Below, in pieces: positions 49,993-59,983 of a stretch of 64,000 nt of DNA (its first letter is position 1; each line of letters opens with the position of its first letter). Below the pieces are notes generated by a model. That model saw only the letters and a list, made by a program, of their open reading frames with translations. It had not been told where the DNA came from and did not search any database. The translations under genes were made by a program, and so were the position numbers. Source of the DNA: Methylobacterium sp. NEAU K (GTDB lineage: Bacteria; Pseudomonadota; Alphaproteobacteria; Rhizobiales; Beijerinckiaceae); contig NZ_JAUYZJ010000020.1 in assembly GCF_030700285.1 (NCBI RefSeq), forward strand, positions 34,072 to 98,071, written 5' to 3'.

Positions 49993-51168
49993 TCAGGCTG
50001 CGGGTCGCGCCGCGCCCAGCGCCTCGGCGTAGATCGCGTAGGCGTCGTTGTAGGTGACCGCCCGCGGGTTGTTCACGAGGAGCCGCGTCTGCTTCATCGC
50101 GTCGGCGGCCATCCGCTCCAAGTCCTTCTGCGCCACGCCAACCTCGGCCAGCGAGGCGGGGACCTTGCAGTCACGGCAGATCGCGTCGAGGCAGTCCACG
50201 AAACGGGCGGCGGCCTGCGCCGGCGGCAGATCCGCGGCCGCGGGATCGAGGATCGGGGCCAGCTCGGCGTAGAGCGCCTCCGCATGGGACAGGTTGAAGC
50301 GCATCACCCCCATCAGCACCAGGGCGTTCGAGAGCCCGTGCGGCACGTGGAAGATGGCGCCGACCGGGTAGGCCAGCGCGTGCACCGCCGCCACCGGCGC
50401 GTTGGCGAAGGCCATGCCGGCGAGCATCGATCCGAGCAGCATCCCCGAGCGCGCCTCGAGATCGCGGCCTTCCCTGCAGGCGGTGCGGATGTTGGCCGAG
50501 AGTAGGGCGAGCGCCTGCTTGGCGAGCTGGTCGGAGATCGGGTTCTTCTTAAGCTTGCTGGTGAACGCCTCGATGGCGTGGACCATGGCGTCGATGCCCG
50601 TGGCCGCCGTGACATGGGCCGGAAGGCCCAGCGTCAGCTCGGGATCCAGCACCGCCCAGTCGGGCAAGAGCTTGGGCGCGACCACCCCCTTCTTCTCGGT
50701 GGTCGGCGTCGTGACGATCGAGATCGGGGTCACCTCGGAGCCGGTGCCGGCGGTGGTCGGCACCAGGATCAGCGGCAGCCGCTCGCCCTTGGCGAGGCCG
50801 ACGCCGTAGATGGCGTCGAGCGGCTCGTCGGACTTCGCGAGATACGCGACGAGCTTAGCGGTATCGAGCGCCGAGCCGCCTCCGATCGACAGGACGAGGT
50901 CGGTCCCGAGTTCTCGAGCGCGCTTGGCCGCCGCCTCGATCATCGTGGAGGGCGGGTCGGCAACCACATCGTCGTAGACGTCGATGGCGATCCCGGACGC
51001 CGCGAGCGCGGTCTCGGCGGCCTTCGTGAGCCCGGCGCCGCGGACGCCCTTGTCGGTGACGAGAAGGACGCGTCTGGCCCCGAAGGTGCCGACGATCTCC
51101 GGGAGCTTCTGCGCGGCGCCGACCTCGAACAGCACGTTCGGCGTGGTCTGGAAGGTGAACGGATTCAT
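49993..51168 (-). CDS. iron-containing alcohol dehydrogenase, possible 4-hydroxybutyrate dehydrogenase
   Basis: A 391-residue group III alcohol dehydrogenase. NAD binding is indicated by LVLSIGGGSALDTAK and TTAGTGSEVTP. Metal ligands are Asp and His in GIDAMVHAIEAF and two His in VHALAYPVGAIFHVPHG. The genomic setting with SSADH, CoA-transferase and PHA synthase points to interconversion of succinate semialdehyde and 4-hydroxybutyrate. Other substrates of this broad family are possible. Confidence 0.85.
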   Translation of the reverse strand: MNPFTFQTTPNVLFEVGAAQKLPEIVGTFGARRVLLVTDKGVRGAGLTKAAETALAASGIAIDVYDDVVADPPSTMIEAAAKRARELGTDLVLSIGGGSALDTAKLVAYLAKSDEPLDAIYGVGLAKGERLPLILVPTTAGTGSEVTPISIVTTPTTEKKGVVAPKLLPDWAVLDPELTLGLPAHVTAATGIDAMVHAIEAFTSKLKKNPISDQLAKQALALLSANIRTACREGRDLEARSGMLLGSMLAGMAFANAPVAAVHALAYPVGAIFHVPHGLSNALVLMGVMRFNLSHAEALYAELAPILDPAAADLPPAQAAARFVDCLDAICRDCKVPASLAEVGVAQKDLERMAADAMKQTRLLVNNPRAVTYNDAYAIYAEALGAARPAA

Positions 51169-51213
51169 CGCGCTGCCCTGTTTGCCTGCCGAGCCTCTAG
51201 CCCGCCGCCGTCG

Positions 51214-52866
51214 TCATTCGGCCGGCTCGAAGTCTTTCACCTTCTCGCGCAGTTCTTCGACGAGGACGCGCGTGTTCTCCGAATAATCGATCGGCACCGC
51301 GACCAGATGGACGCCGCCTTCCGCGAAGGCCCGGTCGAGGGTCGGCACGAGGTCGTTGACAGCCTCGACCCGGTGCCCGGTGGCGCCGTAGGACCGGGCG
51401 TAAAGGACGAAGTCCGGGTTATTGAAGGTCATCCCGTAATCGGCGAACTTGTCGACTGCCTGCTTCCAGCGGATCATGCCGTAGGCCGAGTCGTCGAGCA
51501 CCAGCACCACGAGGTTGAGCTTGAGCCGCACGGCGGTCTCGAGCTCCTGGCTGTTCATCATGAAGCCGCCGTCGCCGCACACCGCCATCACGCGCCGGTT
51601 GGGGTAGAGCATCGCCGCCATCATGGCGGACGGCAGGCCCGCGCCCATGGTGGCGAGCGCGTTGTCGAGGAGCAGCGTGTTGGCCACGTAGGTGCGGTAG
51701 TTCCGGGCGAACCAGATCTTGTACATCCCGTTGTCGAGGCAGACGATTCCATCCTCCGGGATCACCCGGCGCACGTCCCGCACGAGCCGCTGCGGCGTCA
51801 CCGGGAAGCGGTCCTCGCCGGCCCTGTGGGCGATGTGGCTAAGGATGTGCTCGCGCAGGGGCAGCAGGGCGCCCGCGTTCTTGAGCTTGCCCTCCAGCCT
51901 GTCGGCCAGGAGCTTCAGGGTCGGCCCGAGATCGCCGACCACCTCGGCGTCCGGATAGTACACCTGCTCGACGTTGGCCGGCATGTAGCCGATATGGAGG
52001 ACCTTCTGGTCGGGCTGGCCCATAAAGAACGGCGGTTTCTCGATCGTGTCGTGACCGATCGCGATGATGAGGTCCGCCCGGTCGATCGCCTCGTGGATGT
52101 AGTCGCGCTCGGAGAGCGCGGCGGTGCCCATGTAGAGGTTGGTGCCGCCGGCGACGGTGCCCTTGCCCATCTGCGTGGTGAAGAACGGGATCTGAGTGCG
52201 CTGCACGAAGCCGCCGAGCTCGCCGGTCGCCCGGGGCCGGCTCGCGGCGGCCCCCAGCATGATCAGCGGCCGCTTGGCCTGGAGGATCATCGCGGCGGCC
52301 CGCTCGATCGCGGCCGGATGGGCGACCGGGATGTCGATCGGGTGCGACGGAACGAGACTGGCCTCGGCCTCCTCGGCGGCGATGTCCTCCGGCAGCTCCA
52401 GAAGCACCGGCCCCGGTCGCTCCTCGGTGGCGACCCGGAAGGCGTCGCGCACGATCGTGGGGATCGACGAGGCGGAGACGATCTGCCGGGCCATCTTGGT
52501 GATCGGCTTCATCGCGCTGATCACGTCGACGATCTGGAACTTGGCCTGGCGCGAGGACAGGATCCCCTTTTGGCCGGTGATGATGATCATCGGCATCGCT
52601 CCGAGATGCGCATAGGCCGCCCCGGTGGAGAAGTTCAGCGCGCCGGGGCCCAGGGTCGATAGGCAGACGCCGGGCCGGCCGGTGAGCCGGCCGTGCGTCG
52701 CCGCCATGAAGCTCGCCGGCTGCTCATGCCGCGTCAGCACGAGCTCGATCTTGGAGGTGCGCAGGGACTCGACGACGTCGAGATTCTCCTCGCCCGGGAT
52801 GCCGAAGATGCGGTCGACGCCCTCGTTCTCGAGGGCTGCGACGAGTAGGTCCGAGCCTTTGGGCAT
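51214..52866 (-). CDS. acetolactate-synthase-like ThDP enzyme
   Basis: A 550-residue protein of full length. The start DLLVAALENEGVDRIFGIPGEEN (in parts) matches the Pyr domain, with the catalytic Glu48 in TRHEQPASFMA. The ThDP/Mg motif is CGDGGFMMNSQELET followed by NLVVLVLDDSAYGMI. This resembles the single-subunit acetolactate synthase or related ThDP decarboxylases; no small regulatory subunit is adjacent. It lies 45 bases before the Fe-ADH gene in the same direction, so it may be co-transcribed. The true substrate is uncertain. Confidence 0.82.
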   Translation of the reverse strand: MPKGSDLLVAALENEGVDRIFGIPGEENLDVVESLRTSKIELVLTRHEQPASFMAATHGRLTGRPGVCLSTLGPGALNFSTGAAYAHLGAMPMIIITGQKGILSSRQAKFQIVDVISAMKPITKMARQIVSASSIPTIVRDAFRVATEERPGPVLLELPEDIAAEEAEASLVPSHPIDIPVAHPAAIERAAAMILQAKRPLIMLGAAASRPRATGELGGFVQRTQIPFFTTQMGKGTVAGGTNLYMGTAALSERDYIHEAIDRADLIIAIGHDTIEKPPFFMGQPDQKVLHIGYMPANVEQVYYPDAEVVGDLGPTLKLLADRLEGKLKNAGALLPLREHILSHIAHRAGEDRFPVTPQRLVRDVRRVIPEDGIVCLDNGMYKIWFARNYRTYVANTLLLDNALATMGAGLPSAMMAAMLYPNRRVMAVCGDGGFMMNSQELETAVRLKLNLVVLVLDDSAYGMIRWKQAVDKFADYGMTFNNPDFVLYARSYGATGHRVEAVNDLVPTLDRAFAEGGVHLVAVPIDYSENTRVLVEELREKVKDFEPAE

Positions 52867-53127
52867 GAGCTATCCCGCTGATGCGATGCCTGTCGGCGCC
52901 GTCCGAGCCGCGCGTGGCCCCGGCAACCCGATTCGCCCGGAATGGACCGGAAAGGATACCTTCCCGGACAGTCGTCCGGTTAGAGGACCGCACCGTAGAG
53001 GGGTCAAGGGCCGCATGGGGCGGAATGGTCACAGACCCCGGCCGACCCTATCGTGTACGAGCAGGATCAGGTTTCGAGGCCGCCCGGTCCGGTCAGGGTT
53101 GTGCTGCGTTCGGTTCGGCGGGACATC

Positions 53128-54618
53128 ATGGACCATTCGCAGAGCGAGAACTTCATGGCGGTGGAGGCGCCCGCGCAGTCCGGCGTGCAGGCCGGGGACG
53201 TGGTCCTGGCGCCGCTGGCGGATTTCCCGCGCATCGACCTGAGGGCCGGAGTGGAGCCCTGGGACAAGCGTCGCCAAGCCGGGAAGGCCCTCCGGGCGGA
53301 CGTCCCTCACGCGGCCCATGCGGACCTACCGGCGGAGGCCGATCGCCCCGACCCAGTCACCCTCATCGAGTCGGCGCATGCGGGCCGGCAGCCGCATCTC
53401 ATCCCTCTGCGGGTCGCCCGGATGGCGACCTCGCCCTTCTCGTTCCTCCGCGGGGCCGCGCACGTGATGGCCTGGGACCTGTCGCGCAGCCCGCGCAGCG
53501 GCATTGACGTGGTGATGAACGGCGACGCGCACACCGACAATTTCGGCCTGTTCGGCACACCACAGCGCGACGTCGTTCTCGACCTCAACGATTTCGACGA
53601 GGTCACGGTCGGCCCCTGGGAATGGGACCTCAAGCGGCTCGCGGCCGGCCTCGCGGTCGCCACCGCCGACGCGGGGGCGACGCCGGACGCGCGGCGGGAG
53701 GCGGTGATGGAGGCGGTGTCCGGCTACCAGCGCACGATGCGGCGCCTCGCGCCGGAGGGTTCCCTCGACGTCTGGTACCAGACCACCCTGGCCGACGCGC
53801 CGGATCTCGGCGGAATCCGGATGGACGCGGAGGCCCGCGCGGTGGTGCGCCGGGCCGTGGACAAGGCGCGCCGCAAGAACAACCGCAGCCTCCTGGCCCA
53901 GGTCGCAGAGCGGCGCACCGACGGCGGCTGGCGCCTCCGCGCGGACCCGCCGATCCTCACCCCCGTCGACGACGCCACGCGGCAGAGCATCGTCTCGGGG
54001 CTGGAGCGCTATGCCGAGACCCTACCGCGCGAGCGGCGATTCATGCTCAACCGCTACCACGTGGTCGACGTCGCCCATCGCGTCGTCGGCGTCGGCAGCG
54101 TCGGGACCCGGGCCTATGTCGCGCTGCTGTGCGGCAACTCCGACCGGGATGCGCTCTTCCTCCAGGTCAAGGAGGCGGTCAGTCCGGCCAACGCGCCCTA
54201 CCTTCCGGGGATGCCCGCGCCCTATGCGGGCCACGAGGGCGAGCGCGTGATCTACGGCCAGCGCCTGCTGCAGGCTGTGGGCGACCCGCTGCTCGGCTGG
54301 ACCACGATCGACGGCCGACCGTTCTACGTGCGCCAGATGAAGAACCTGAAGGGTGCGATCCCGCTGGCGGAGATGTCCGGGCCGCCGCTCCTGACCTTCT
54401 CGTATGCTTACGGGGCACTCCTGGCCCGGGCCCACGCCCGGACCGGCGACGCCGCGGCGATCGCCGGCTATTGCGGCAGCGGCAAGAGGCCGGACCTTCG
54501 CGAGGCGCTGGCCGATTGGGCGGCGGCCTACGCGGAGCGCAACGCCGAGGATTTCGGCCGGTTTCGCGAGGCGATCGCGAGCGGCCGGCTGGAGGCTGCG
54601 GCGGATCCCTGTCTTTAG
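53128..54618 (+). CDS. DUF2252 family protein
   Basis: I choose the ATG at 53128 (MDHSQSENFMAVEAPAQ), giving 496 residues. DUF2252 motifs are clear: RMATSPFSFLRGAAHVMAWD, the kinase-like active-site segment GDAHTDNFGLF, then DLNDFDEVTVGPWEWDLKRL and the end GALLARAHARTGD. The family is an aminoglycoside-phosphotransferase-like fold of unknown substrate. It is divergent from the acetolactate-synthase-like gene. Confidence 0.9.
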   Translation: MDHSQSENFMAVEAPAQSGVQAGDVVLAPLADFPRIDLRAGVEPWDKRRQAGKALRADVPHAAHADLPAEADRPDPVTLIESAHAGRQPHLIPLRVARMATSPFSFLRGAAHVMAWDLSRSPRSGIDVVMNGDAHTDNFGLFGTPQRDVVLDLNDFDEVTVGPWEWDLKRLAAGLAVATADAGATPDARREAVMEAVSGYQRTMRRLAPEGSLDVWYQTTLADAPDLGGIRMDAEARAVVRRAVDKARRKNNRSLLAQVAERRTDGGWRLRADPPILTPVDDATRQSIVSGLERYAETLPRERRFMLNRYHVVDVAHRVVGVGSVGTRAYVALLCGNSDRDALFLQVKEAVSPANAPYLPGMPAPYAGHEGERVIYGQRLLQAVGDPLLGWTTIDGRPFYVRQMKNLKGAIPLAEMSGPPLLTFSYAYGALLARAHARTGDAAAIAGYCGSGKRPDLREALADWAAAYAERNAEDFGRFREAIASGRLEAAADPCL

Positions 54619-54627
54619 GATCCGGGC

Positions 54628-55566
54628 TCAGATCATCCCGAAGGCGGGCGCCTCGCTGGCGAGCCGCACCAGCAGGTCGCGCAGCCAGCGATGGGCTGGA
54701 TCCCTGTCGTAGGAGGCGTGCCAGAGCATCGACACCGCCACGTCATCGAGCGGCACGGGCACGGGGCTGACCGCCAGGGAGAGCGCGCTCGCAAACGAGG
54801 TGGCGAGCCGGGCGTGCATCGTCGCGATCACCGGCGCGGCCCGGACCATGAACGGCACGACCAGGAAGCGCGGGGTCGTCACCGCGAGGGTGCGCGTTCG
54901 CCCGATGAGCGCAAGCGCGTCGTCGACCACCCCGTGGGCGGTCTCGCGCAGGGATGTCAGCACGTGCGGAAACCGCAGGTAGTCGTCGAGCCCGATCGGC
55001 GGCCGGAGGCCGACCAGCTCGGCATTGAACAGGACGACGTAGCTGTCCCGGTAGAGCAGCCGCTGCTTGTGGTGGACCTGCCCCTCCGAGAACAGCCCGA
55101 TGGCGAGGTCGACCCGGTCGGCGTCGAGCTCGTCGAGGATGCGGGAGCGATCGACCGAGCGCAGGAGCAGCCGGATCCCGGGCGCCTCCCGGCGCAGCTG
55201 CGCGATCAACCGCGGCCCGAGCAGGACCTCGACGCTGTCGGGCAGGCTCACGGTGAAGCTGCGCTCAACGGTGGCCGGATCGAACAGCTCCTCGCGATGG
55301 ACCAGGGCCTGCACTTGCCTGAGGGCCGCCCGCAACGGCTCGACGAGCTTCGTGGCCCGCGGTGTCGGCCGCATCCCGTCCGGCGCCCGGGTGAGAAGCT
55401 CGTCGTCGAACAGGCGGCGCAGCCGCGCCAAGCTCGAACTCATCGCCGATTGGCCGACGCCGATCCGCGCGGCCGCCCGGGTGACGCTGCGCTCGTCGAG
55501 CAGCGCGTCGAGGGCGACCAGCAGGTTCAGGTCGATTCGACTCAGATCGATATGATCAATAGTCAC
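54628..55566 (-). CDS. LysR-type transcription regulator (NodD-like branch)
   Basis: A GTG start gives 312 residues. N-terminal winged HTH: DLNLLVALDALLDERSVTRAA, IGVGQSAMSSSLARLRRLF, with PTPRATKLVEPLR after it, the style of the NodD/SyrM group. The C-terminal effector domain spans residues 95-300. It is divergent from the small exported gene at 55665, its likely target. Ligand unknown. Confidence 0.92.
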   Translation of the reverse strand: MTIDHIDLSRIDLNLLVALDALLDERSVTRAAARIGVGQSAMSSSLARLRRLFDDELLTRAPDGMRPTPRATKLVEPLRAALRQVQALVHREELFDPATVERSFTVSLPDSVEVLLGPRLIAQLRREAPGIRLLLRSVDRSRILDELDADRVDLAIGLFSEGQVHHKQRLLYRDSYVVLFNAELVGLRPPIGLDDYLRFPHVLTSLRETAHGVVDDALALIGRTRTLAVTTPRFLVVPFMVRAAPVIATMHARLATSFASALSLAVSPVPVPLDDVAVSMLWHASYDRDPAHRWLRDLLVRLASEAPAFGMI

Positions 55567-55664
55567 TAGCGATGCAATCGATTTGCTTCATGCTGCGCCG
55601 CACATCAAGTTGGCGCCACGGGCGAGGGAGATCCGCCACCCGCCACCTCTCAGGGATAGCCGAC

Positions 55665-56024
55665 ATGACTTTTCGTTTCCTCACCGCCGCAGCCTTGCTC
55701 GCCGCCTCTCTGGGCGGCGCTCAGGCCGCTGAGATCCGTCCCGTGACCGGCAGCACGCTCGGCCTCGGTCCGCTCTCGGGAGTGGCCTACTACACCGTCG
55801 AGCCGAAGGGTTACCACGTGGTGGTCACCCTCGCACCGCGCGGTGCGGCTCCGGCGCTCCGCCTGGAGGCCGTGCTCGCCGCCGACCAGAGCGTCACGCT
55901 GTCGACGCCGCGGGCGGCCGGCGAGCCCGCCGAAGCGATCGAGATCGAGCGCGCGGGCGACCACGTCTTCGTCTCGGCCCCTCCGGCGACCGGCGTAGTT
56001 CAGGAGGCCGACGCCGTGAACTGA
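55665..56024 (+). CDS. small exported protein, likely LysR target
   Basis: The ATG at 55665 gives 119 residues with a clean signal peptide (FLTAAALLAASLGGAQA) and a beta-rich mature domain (GLGPLSGVAYYTVEPKGYHVVVTL; AIEIERAGDHVFVSAPP). No cysteines and no known motif. It lies divergent from the LysR gene with 98 bases between. Confidence 0.65.
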   Translation: MTFRFLTAAALLAASLGGAQAAEIRPVTGSTLGLGPLSGVAYYTVEPKGYHVVVTLAPRGAAPALRLEAVLAADQSVTLSTPRAAGEPAEAIEIERAGDHVFVSAPPATGVVQEADAVN

Positions 56025-56061
56025 TCGTGAGCGGCGGGGGCTCCGGCCCCCGCCGCGCGGA

Positions 56062-57705
56062 TCACGCCGGTACCGGCTCGCGCGGCTCGGTGTGGTCGAA
56101 CAGCCGGGGCGGCGCGATCTCGTCCCTGGCCCCCATCCGGTCGACGAGGTGGTCCGCCACCCGCAAGGCGTTGGCGATGATCGTCAGGGTCGGATTCACG
56201 GCGCCGATCGACGGGAAGAAGCTCGCATCGGTCACATAGAGGTTGTCGAGCTGGTGCGCCTTACAGTGCCTGTCGAGCACGGCGGTCGCCTGGTCGTCCC
56301 CGAACCGCAGGGTACCGGCCTGGTGGGCGGTCCCGCCGATCGGCACGTCCTTCCCGAGGTAGAGCGAGCGGTCGAACAGGTGCGGGTGGATGTCGGTGAC
56401 GCTGCAGATGTCCTGCAGCTTCCGCCGCAGCCGCTTGTGCGCCTCGGCATTGGTCTCGGTGAGATCGAGGTGCACAGTCCCATCCTTGTAGTAGACCCGG
56501 TTCTGCGCGAGCGGAATATCCTCCGAGGTCAGCCAGAAATCGACCGAGTGCTTCGCGATCCAGTCGAAGGGTCTGTTGGGGAACCATTGCAAGAAGCCCG
56601 GCAGCCCCTCGCCGTGGATCTGGGCACCATCGGACTTGCCGACCATCTGGATGTGGCCCAGCGGGAAGTCCCAGTCGTCCTTCGGATCCGGGTCGCCGAA
56701 GTAGAAGTCGTTGAGCCCGAGCGTCTTCTGGAACCGGGTCGGGTTCGGCGTCTTCGAGATCGCCAGCACGGTCGAGTTGTTGTGGCGCATGTAGTTGCGC
56801 CCGACCTGCCCCGAGCCGTTGGCGAGCCCGTCCGGGTGCCGCTCGCTGGCGGAGCGTAGCAGCAAGAGCGCCGAGGAGAGGGCGCCGCAGGCCACCACCA
56901 CGATGTCGGCCGAGGCCTCGAACGGCGCGCCGTCGCGGTTGCCGACCACGCCCCGCACGCTGCGGCCGGCCGGGTCGGTGACCAAGCGCTCGATATAGGT
57001 GCGTGTGAGCAGCGTGAGGTTCGGGCAGTCCCGCAGGGCCGGGTCGACCACCATGGTCTGCGCGTCGGCCTTGCCGTTGGTCGGGCAGGGGAAGCCGTCG
57101 AAGGATTCACACTTGATGCAGGGCGATGTCGGGACGGCCCGCCCATCCTTCTCCACCAGCCGCACGCCCACCGGCAGATGAAACGGATGATGGCCGGCAC
57201 TCTTCAGGTTGTCGAACAGTTCCTGGATCCGCGGCTCGTGGGAGACCGGGGGGTGGGCGTAGGGCTTGCGTGACCAGGGCTCGGTCGGGTCCTCGCCGCG
57301 CAGGCCGTGGACGTGGAACAGCTCCTCGGCCGCCTGGTAATGCGGCTCGAATTCGTCGTAGCCCACGGGCCAGGCGGGCGAGATCCCGTCCTCGTGCCGG
57401 ATCTCGCCGAAGTCCTTCTCACGCAGGCGGAACAGGACCGAACCGTAGAATTTGGAATTGCCACCGACGTAATAGTGCAGTCCGGGATGGAAGCTGCTGC
57501 CGTCTGAGGCGTACCAGGTCTCCTTCGCCTGATAGTAGCCGTCGACGATCACCGCCTGGCTGTCCCAGTTCCGCGGCTCGCGCAGGAGATAGTCCCCGCG
57601 CTCGATCAGGAGGATGCGCTTCCCGGTCTGGGCCAGACGCCACGCCATCGTCCCGCCGCCCGGGCCGGATCCGACGATGATGACGTCGTAATGCTCGCCA
57701 GGCAT
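56062..57705 (-). CDS. GMC family FAD oxidoreductase
   Basis: The 547-residue protein starts with an FAD-binding motif (VIIVGSGPGGGTMAWRL, with Glu at the end of strand two in LLIERGD). GMC signature blocks include YYVGGNSKFYGSVLFRLRE and PCIKCESFDGFPC, and the C-terminal active-site His in GGTAHQAGTLRFG and Asn in VNPTLTIIANAL. Such enzymes oxidise alcohols, sugars or sterols, in many proteobacteria with a small gluconate-dehydrogenase-type subunit; none is adjacent. There is no signal peptide, so it is probably cytoplasmic. Confidence 0.9.
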   Translation of the reverse strand: MPGEHYDVIIVGSGPGGGTMAWRLAQTGKRILLIERGDYLLREPRNWDSQAVIVDGYYQAKETWYASDGSSFHPGLHYYVGGNSKFYGSVLFRLREKDFGEIRHEDGISPAWPVGYDEFEPHYQAAEELFHVHGLRGEDPTEPWSRKPYAHPPVSHEPRIQELFDNLKSAGHHPFHLPVGVRLVEKDGRAVPTSPCIKCESFDGFPCPTNGKADAQTMVVDPALRDCPNLTLLTRTYIERLVTDPAGRSVRGVVGNRDGAPFEASADIVVVACGALSSALLLLRSASERHPDGLANGSGQVGRNYMRHNNSTVLAISKTPNPTRFQKTLGLNDFYFGDPDPKDDWDFPLGHIQMVGKSDGAQIHGEGLPGFLQWFPNRPFDWIAKHSVDFWLTSEDIPLAQNRVYYKDGTVHLDLTETNAEAHKRLRRKLQDICSVTDIHPHLFDRSLYLGKDVPIGGTAHQAGTLRFGDDQATAVLDRHCKAHQLDNLYVTDASFFPSIGAVNPTLTIIANALRVADHLVDRMGARDEIAPPRLFDHTEPREPVPA

Positions 57706-57893
57706 GTGCTCTGTCTCCGTCCGGGCCGTATCCTGGCAGGCAACTCGCGAGCCGGGTTTGGGATCGCGGTGCGGCGACGTTTACCAGCGCGTTTCGGCAG
57801 TGCCGCAACGGCCGGTTAAGCGCCTTTCCCAACGCCGCCTTCAGCTTCGGCTGCGATCCTGTTCGGGTCCGGCCTCCCGCCGGGGAGGCACCG

Positions 57894-59930
57894 ATGGTCG
57901 TCAAGGATCTCGCGCTCGTGCTGGCGCTGCTCATCGCGGCGGCCCTCGCGTTCGGCCGCTGGCGGGCGCGGCGCGCGGGCCCCGACGAGGCGGAGGCCGA
58001 GCGGCTGCACGACCGGATCTGGCGGATCAGCGAAAGCGAGGACCGCTACCGCGCCCTGGTGGCCGCAACCACCGAGGTGATCGTGCAGCGCGACGCGCGC
58101 GGGCGGATCACCTACGCCAACGAGGATTATGCGCGACTGCTGGGCCGCGAACCCATCGACCTGTTCGGCGCGCAGATCGACCTCGAGATCCTCGACCGGA
58201 GCGCGGTCGAGGTCGGGGCGGACGGGGTGCGGCGCATGGAGGCGCAGGTCCGCTCGGTGGACGGGCGCGTGCGCTGGTTCGCCTTCGTGGAGATGCCGGT
58301 GGCACACGGCGACGCGATGCACTGGCTGCGCGCCGGCCGCGACGTGACCGCCCGGGTCGAGGCGCTGCGCAGCCGGGACGCCGCCCTGGAGCGCGCCGAG
58401 GCCGCCAGCGTGGCGAAGTCACGCTTCCTCGCCACCGTCAGCCACGAGATGCGCACCCCGCTCAACGGCATCCTGGGCATGGCCGACCTCGTGCTGGGTA
58501 CCGCCCTGGACCCGGAGCAGCGGACCTATGTCGAGGCGGTGCGCACCAGCGGCCAGGCGCTGCTCGGCCTGATCGATGGGGTCCTGGACTTCTCGCGGAT
58601 CGAGGCCGGGCGCCTCGACCTGGCGGCCCAGCCGTTCGACCTGCCGGCGCTCGCCGAGAGCGTCGTGGAATTGCTGGCGCCCCGGGCTCAGGACAAGGGT
58701 ATCGAGATCGCCCTCGATGCCGCCGAGGACTTCCCGCGCAGCCTCGTCGGCGATGCCGACCGGGTTCGGCAGATCCTGATCAACCTCGCAGGCAACGCCA
58801 TCAAGTTCACGGAGCGCGGGGGCGTCGGCGTGAGCCTCGCGCTCGCCTCCACGGACGCCGGAGGCGCGGAGGTCATCCTCACAGTGTCCGATACCGGCCC
58901 TGGCATCCCGGAGGACCGCCTGCCGATCCTGTTCGAGGAATTCGAACAGGGCGACGGCAGCGCGAGCCGGAGCCACGAGGGCACCGGCCTCGGGCTCGCC
59001 ATCACGCGCCGGCTCGTGACCCGCATGGGCGGCCGGATCGAGGCGGAGTCGCGGCTCGCACGCGGCTCCACCTTCCGGGTCGCGCTGCCGCTGCCGGAGG
59101 CCACAGGGACCGACCAGGGCGAGCCCGGCCCGCTGCCGCGGCTCGACGGGCGGCGCTGCCTGATCGTGGCCGATTCGCCTTTCCAGGCCCCCTATCTCGC
59201 CCAGAGCCTGTCCCGGGCCGGGGCGGCCACGGTGATCGTCGGCACCCTGGAGGACGGCCTCGACGCCCTCTCGGGGGCAGCCTTCGACGCGGTGCTGGCC
59301 GACCGGGCGCTGGGTGACGCCGCCGTCCGCCAGATCGCCGATGCCGGGCGGGCCTGCGGCGTGCGCTGCAGCCTCGTGCTGCTCTCGCCCTTCGACCGGC
59401 GCGGCTTCGGAGCGCCGGGCGCAGCGGGCTTCGACGGCTACCTGATCAAGCCGGTGCGGGCGCGGTCCCTGTTCGAGCGGCTGCTCGCCCCGCCCCCGAC
59501 GGCGGACTCCGCCGCGTCCCCGCCTCCGGCCCCGGCGCAGACCGGTGCCGGCCTGCGGGTCCTGCTCGCCGAGGACAACCCGATTAACGCCCTGCTGGCG
59601 ACCCGCGCGCTGGAGCGGCTCGGCGCCACGGTCGTGCACGCGGTCGACGGCGTCGAAGCGCTGGAACGCCTGGAGACGGCCGGTCCGTTCGACCTCGCCC
59701 TGATCGACGTGCGCATGCCCCGCCTCGACGGCCACGAGACAGCCCGCCGCATCCGCGCCGCCGAACTATCAGGGACGACGCGGCTGCATCTCGTGGCGCT
59801 CACCGCCAATGCCGGGCGGGAGGACGAGATCGCCGCCCGCGACGCCGGGTTCGACGGCTTCCTCGCCAAGCCCCTCAACCTGAAGCTGCTTCCGACCCTC
59901 CTGGAACGCCGAACCGCGCGGGCGGCCTGA
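57894..59930 (+). CDS. hybrid histidine kinase with PAS and two receiver domains
   Basis: A 678-residue protein: one N-terminal membrane helix (residues 6-20), PAS domain (about 45-155), HisKA with phospho-acceptor His184 in [10 protein letters not shown], and HATPase ([36 protein letters not shown]). A degenerate first receiver follows (start [19 protein letters not shown]), then a complete second receiver ([24 protein letters not shown]). The first receiver lacks the usual acidic pair. No response regulator gene adjoins, so signalling may leave through an Hpt protein elsewhere. Confidence 0.92.
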   Translation: MVVKDLALVLALLIAAALAFGRWRARRAGPDEAEAERLHDRIWRISESEDRYRALVAATTEVIVQRDARGRITYANEDYARLLGREPIDLFGAQIDLEILDRSAVEVGADGVRRMEAQVRSVDGRVRWFAFVEMPVAHGDAMHWLRAGRDVTARVEALRSRDAALERAEAASVAKSRFLATVSHEMRTPLNGILGMADLVLGTALDPEQRTYVEAVRTSGQALLGLIDGVLDFSRIEAGRLDLAAQPFDLPALAESVVELLAPRAQDKGIEIALDAAEDFPRSLVGDADRVRQILINLAGNAIKFTERGGVGVSLALASTDAGGAEVILTVSDTGPGIPEDRLPILFEEFEQGDGSASRSHEGTGLGLAITRRLVTRMGGRIEAESRLARGSTFRVALPLPEATGTDQGEPGPLPRLDGRRCLIVADSPFQAPYLAQSLSRAGAATVIVGTLEDGLDALSGAAFDAVLADRALGDAAVRQIADAGRACGVRCSLVLLSPFDRRGFGAPGAAGFDGYLIKPVRARSLFERLLAPPPTADSAASPPPAPAQTGAGLRVLLAEDNPINALLATRALERLGATVVHAVDGVEALERLETAGPFDLALIDVRMPRLDGHETARRIRAAELSGTTRLHLVALTANAGREDEIAARDAGFDGFLAKPLNLKLLPTLLERRTARAA

Positions 59931-59983
59931 ACGCGTCGCGCGCGCGTTGACAGGAGGGCGCTTGGCACGCCAACAGGATTCCC

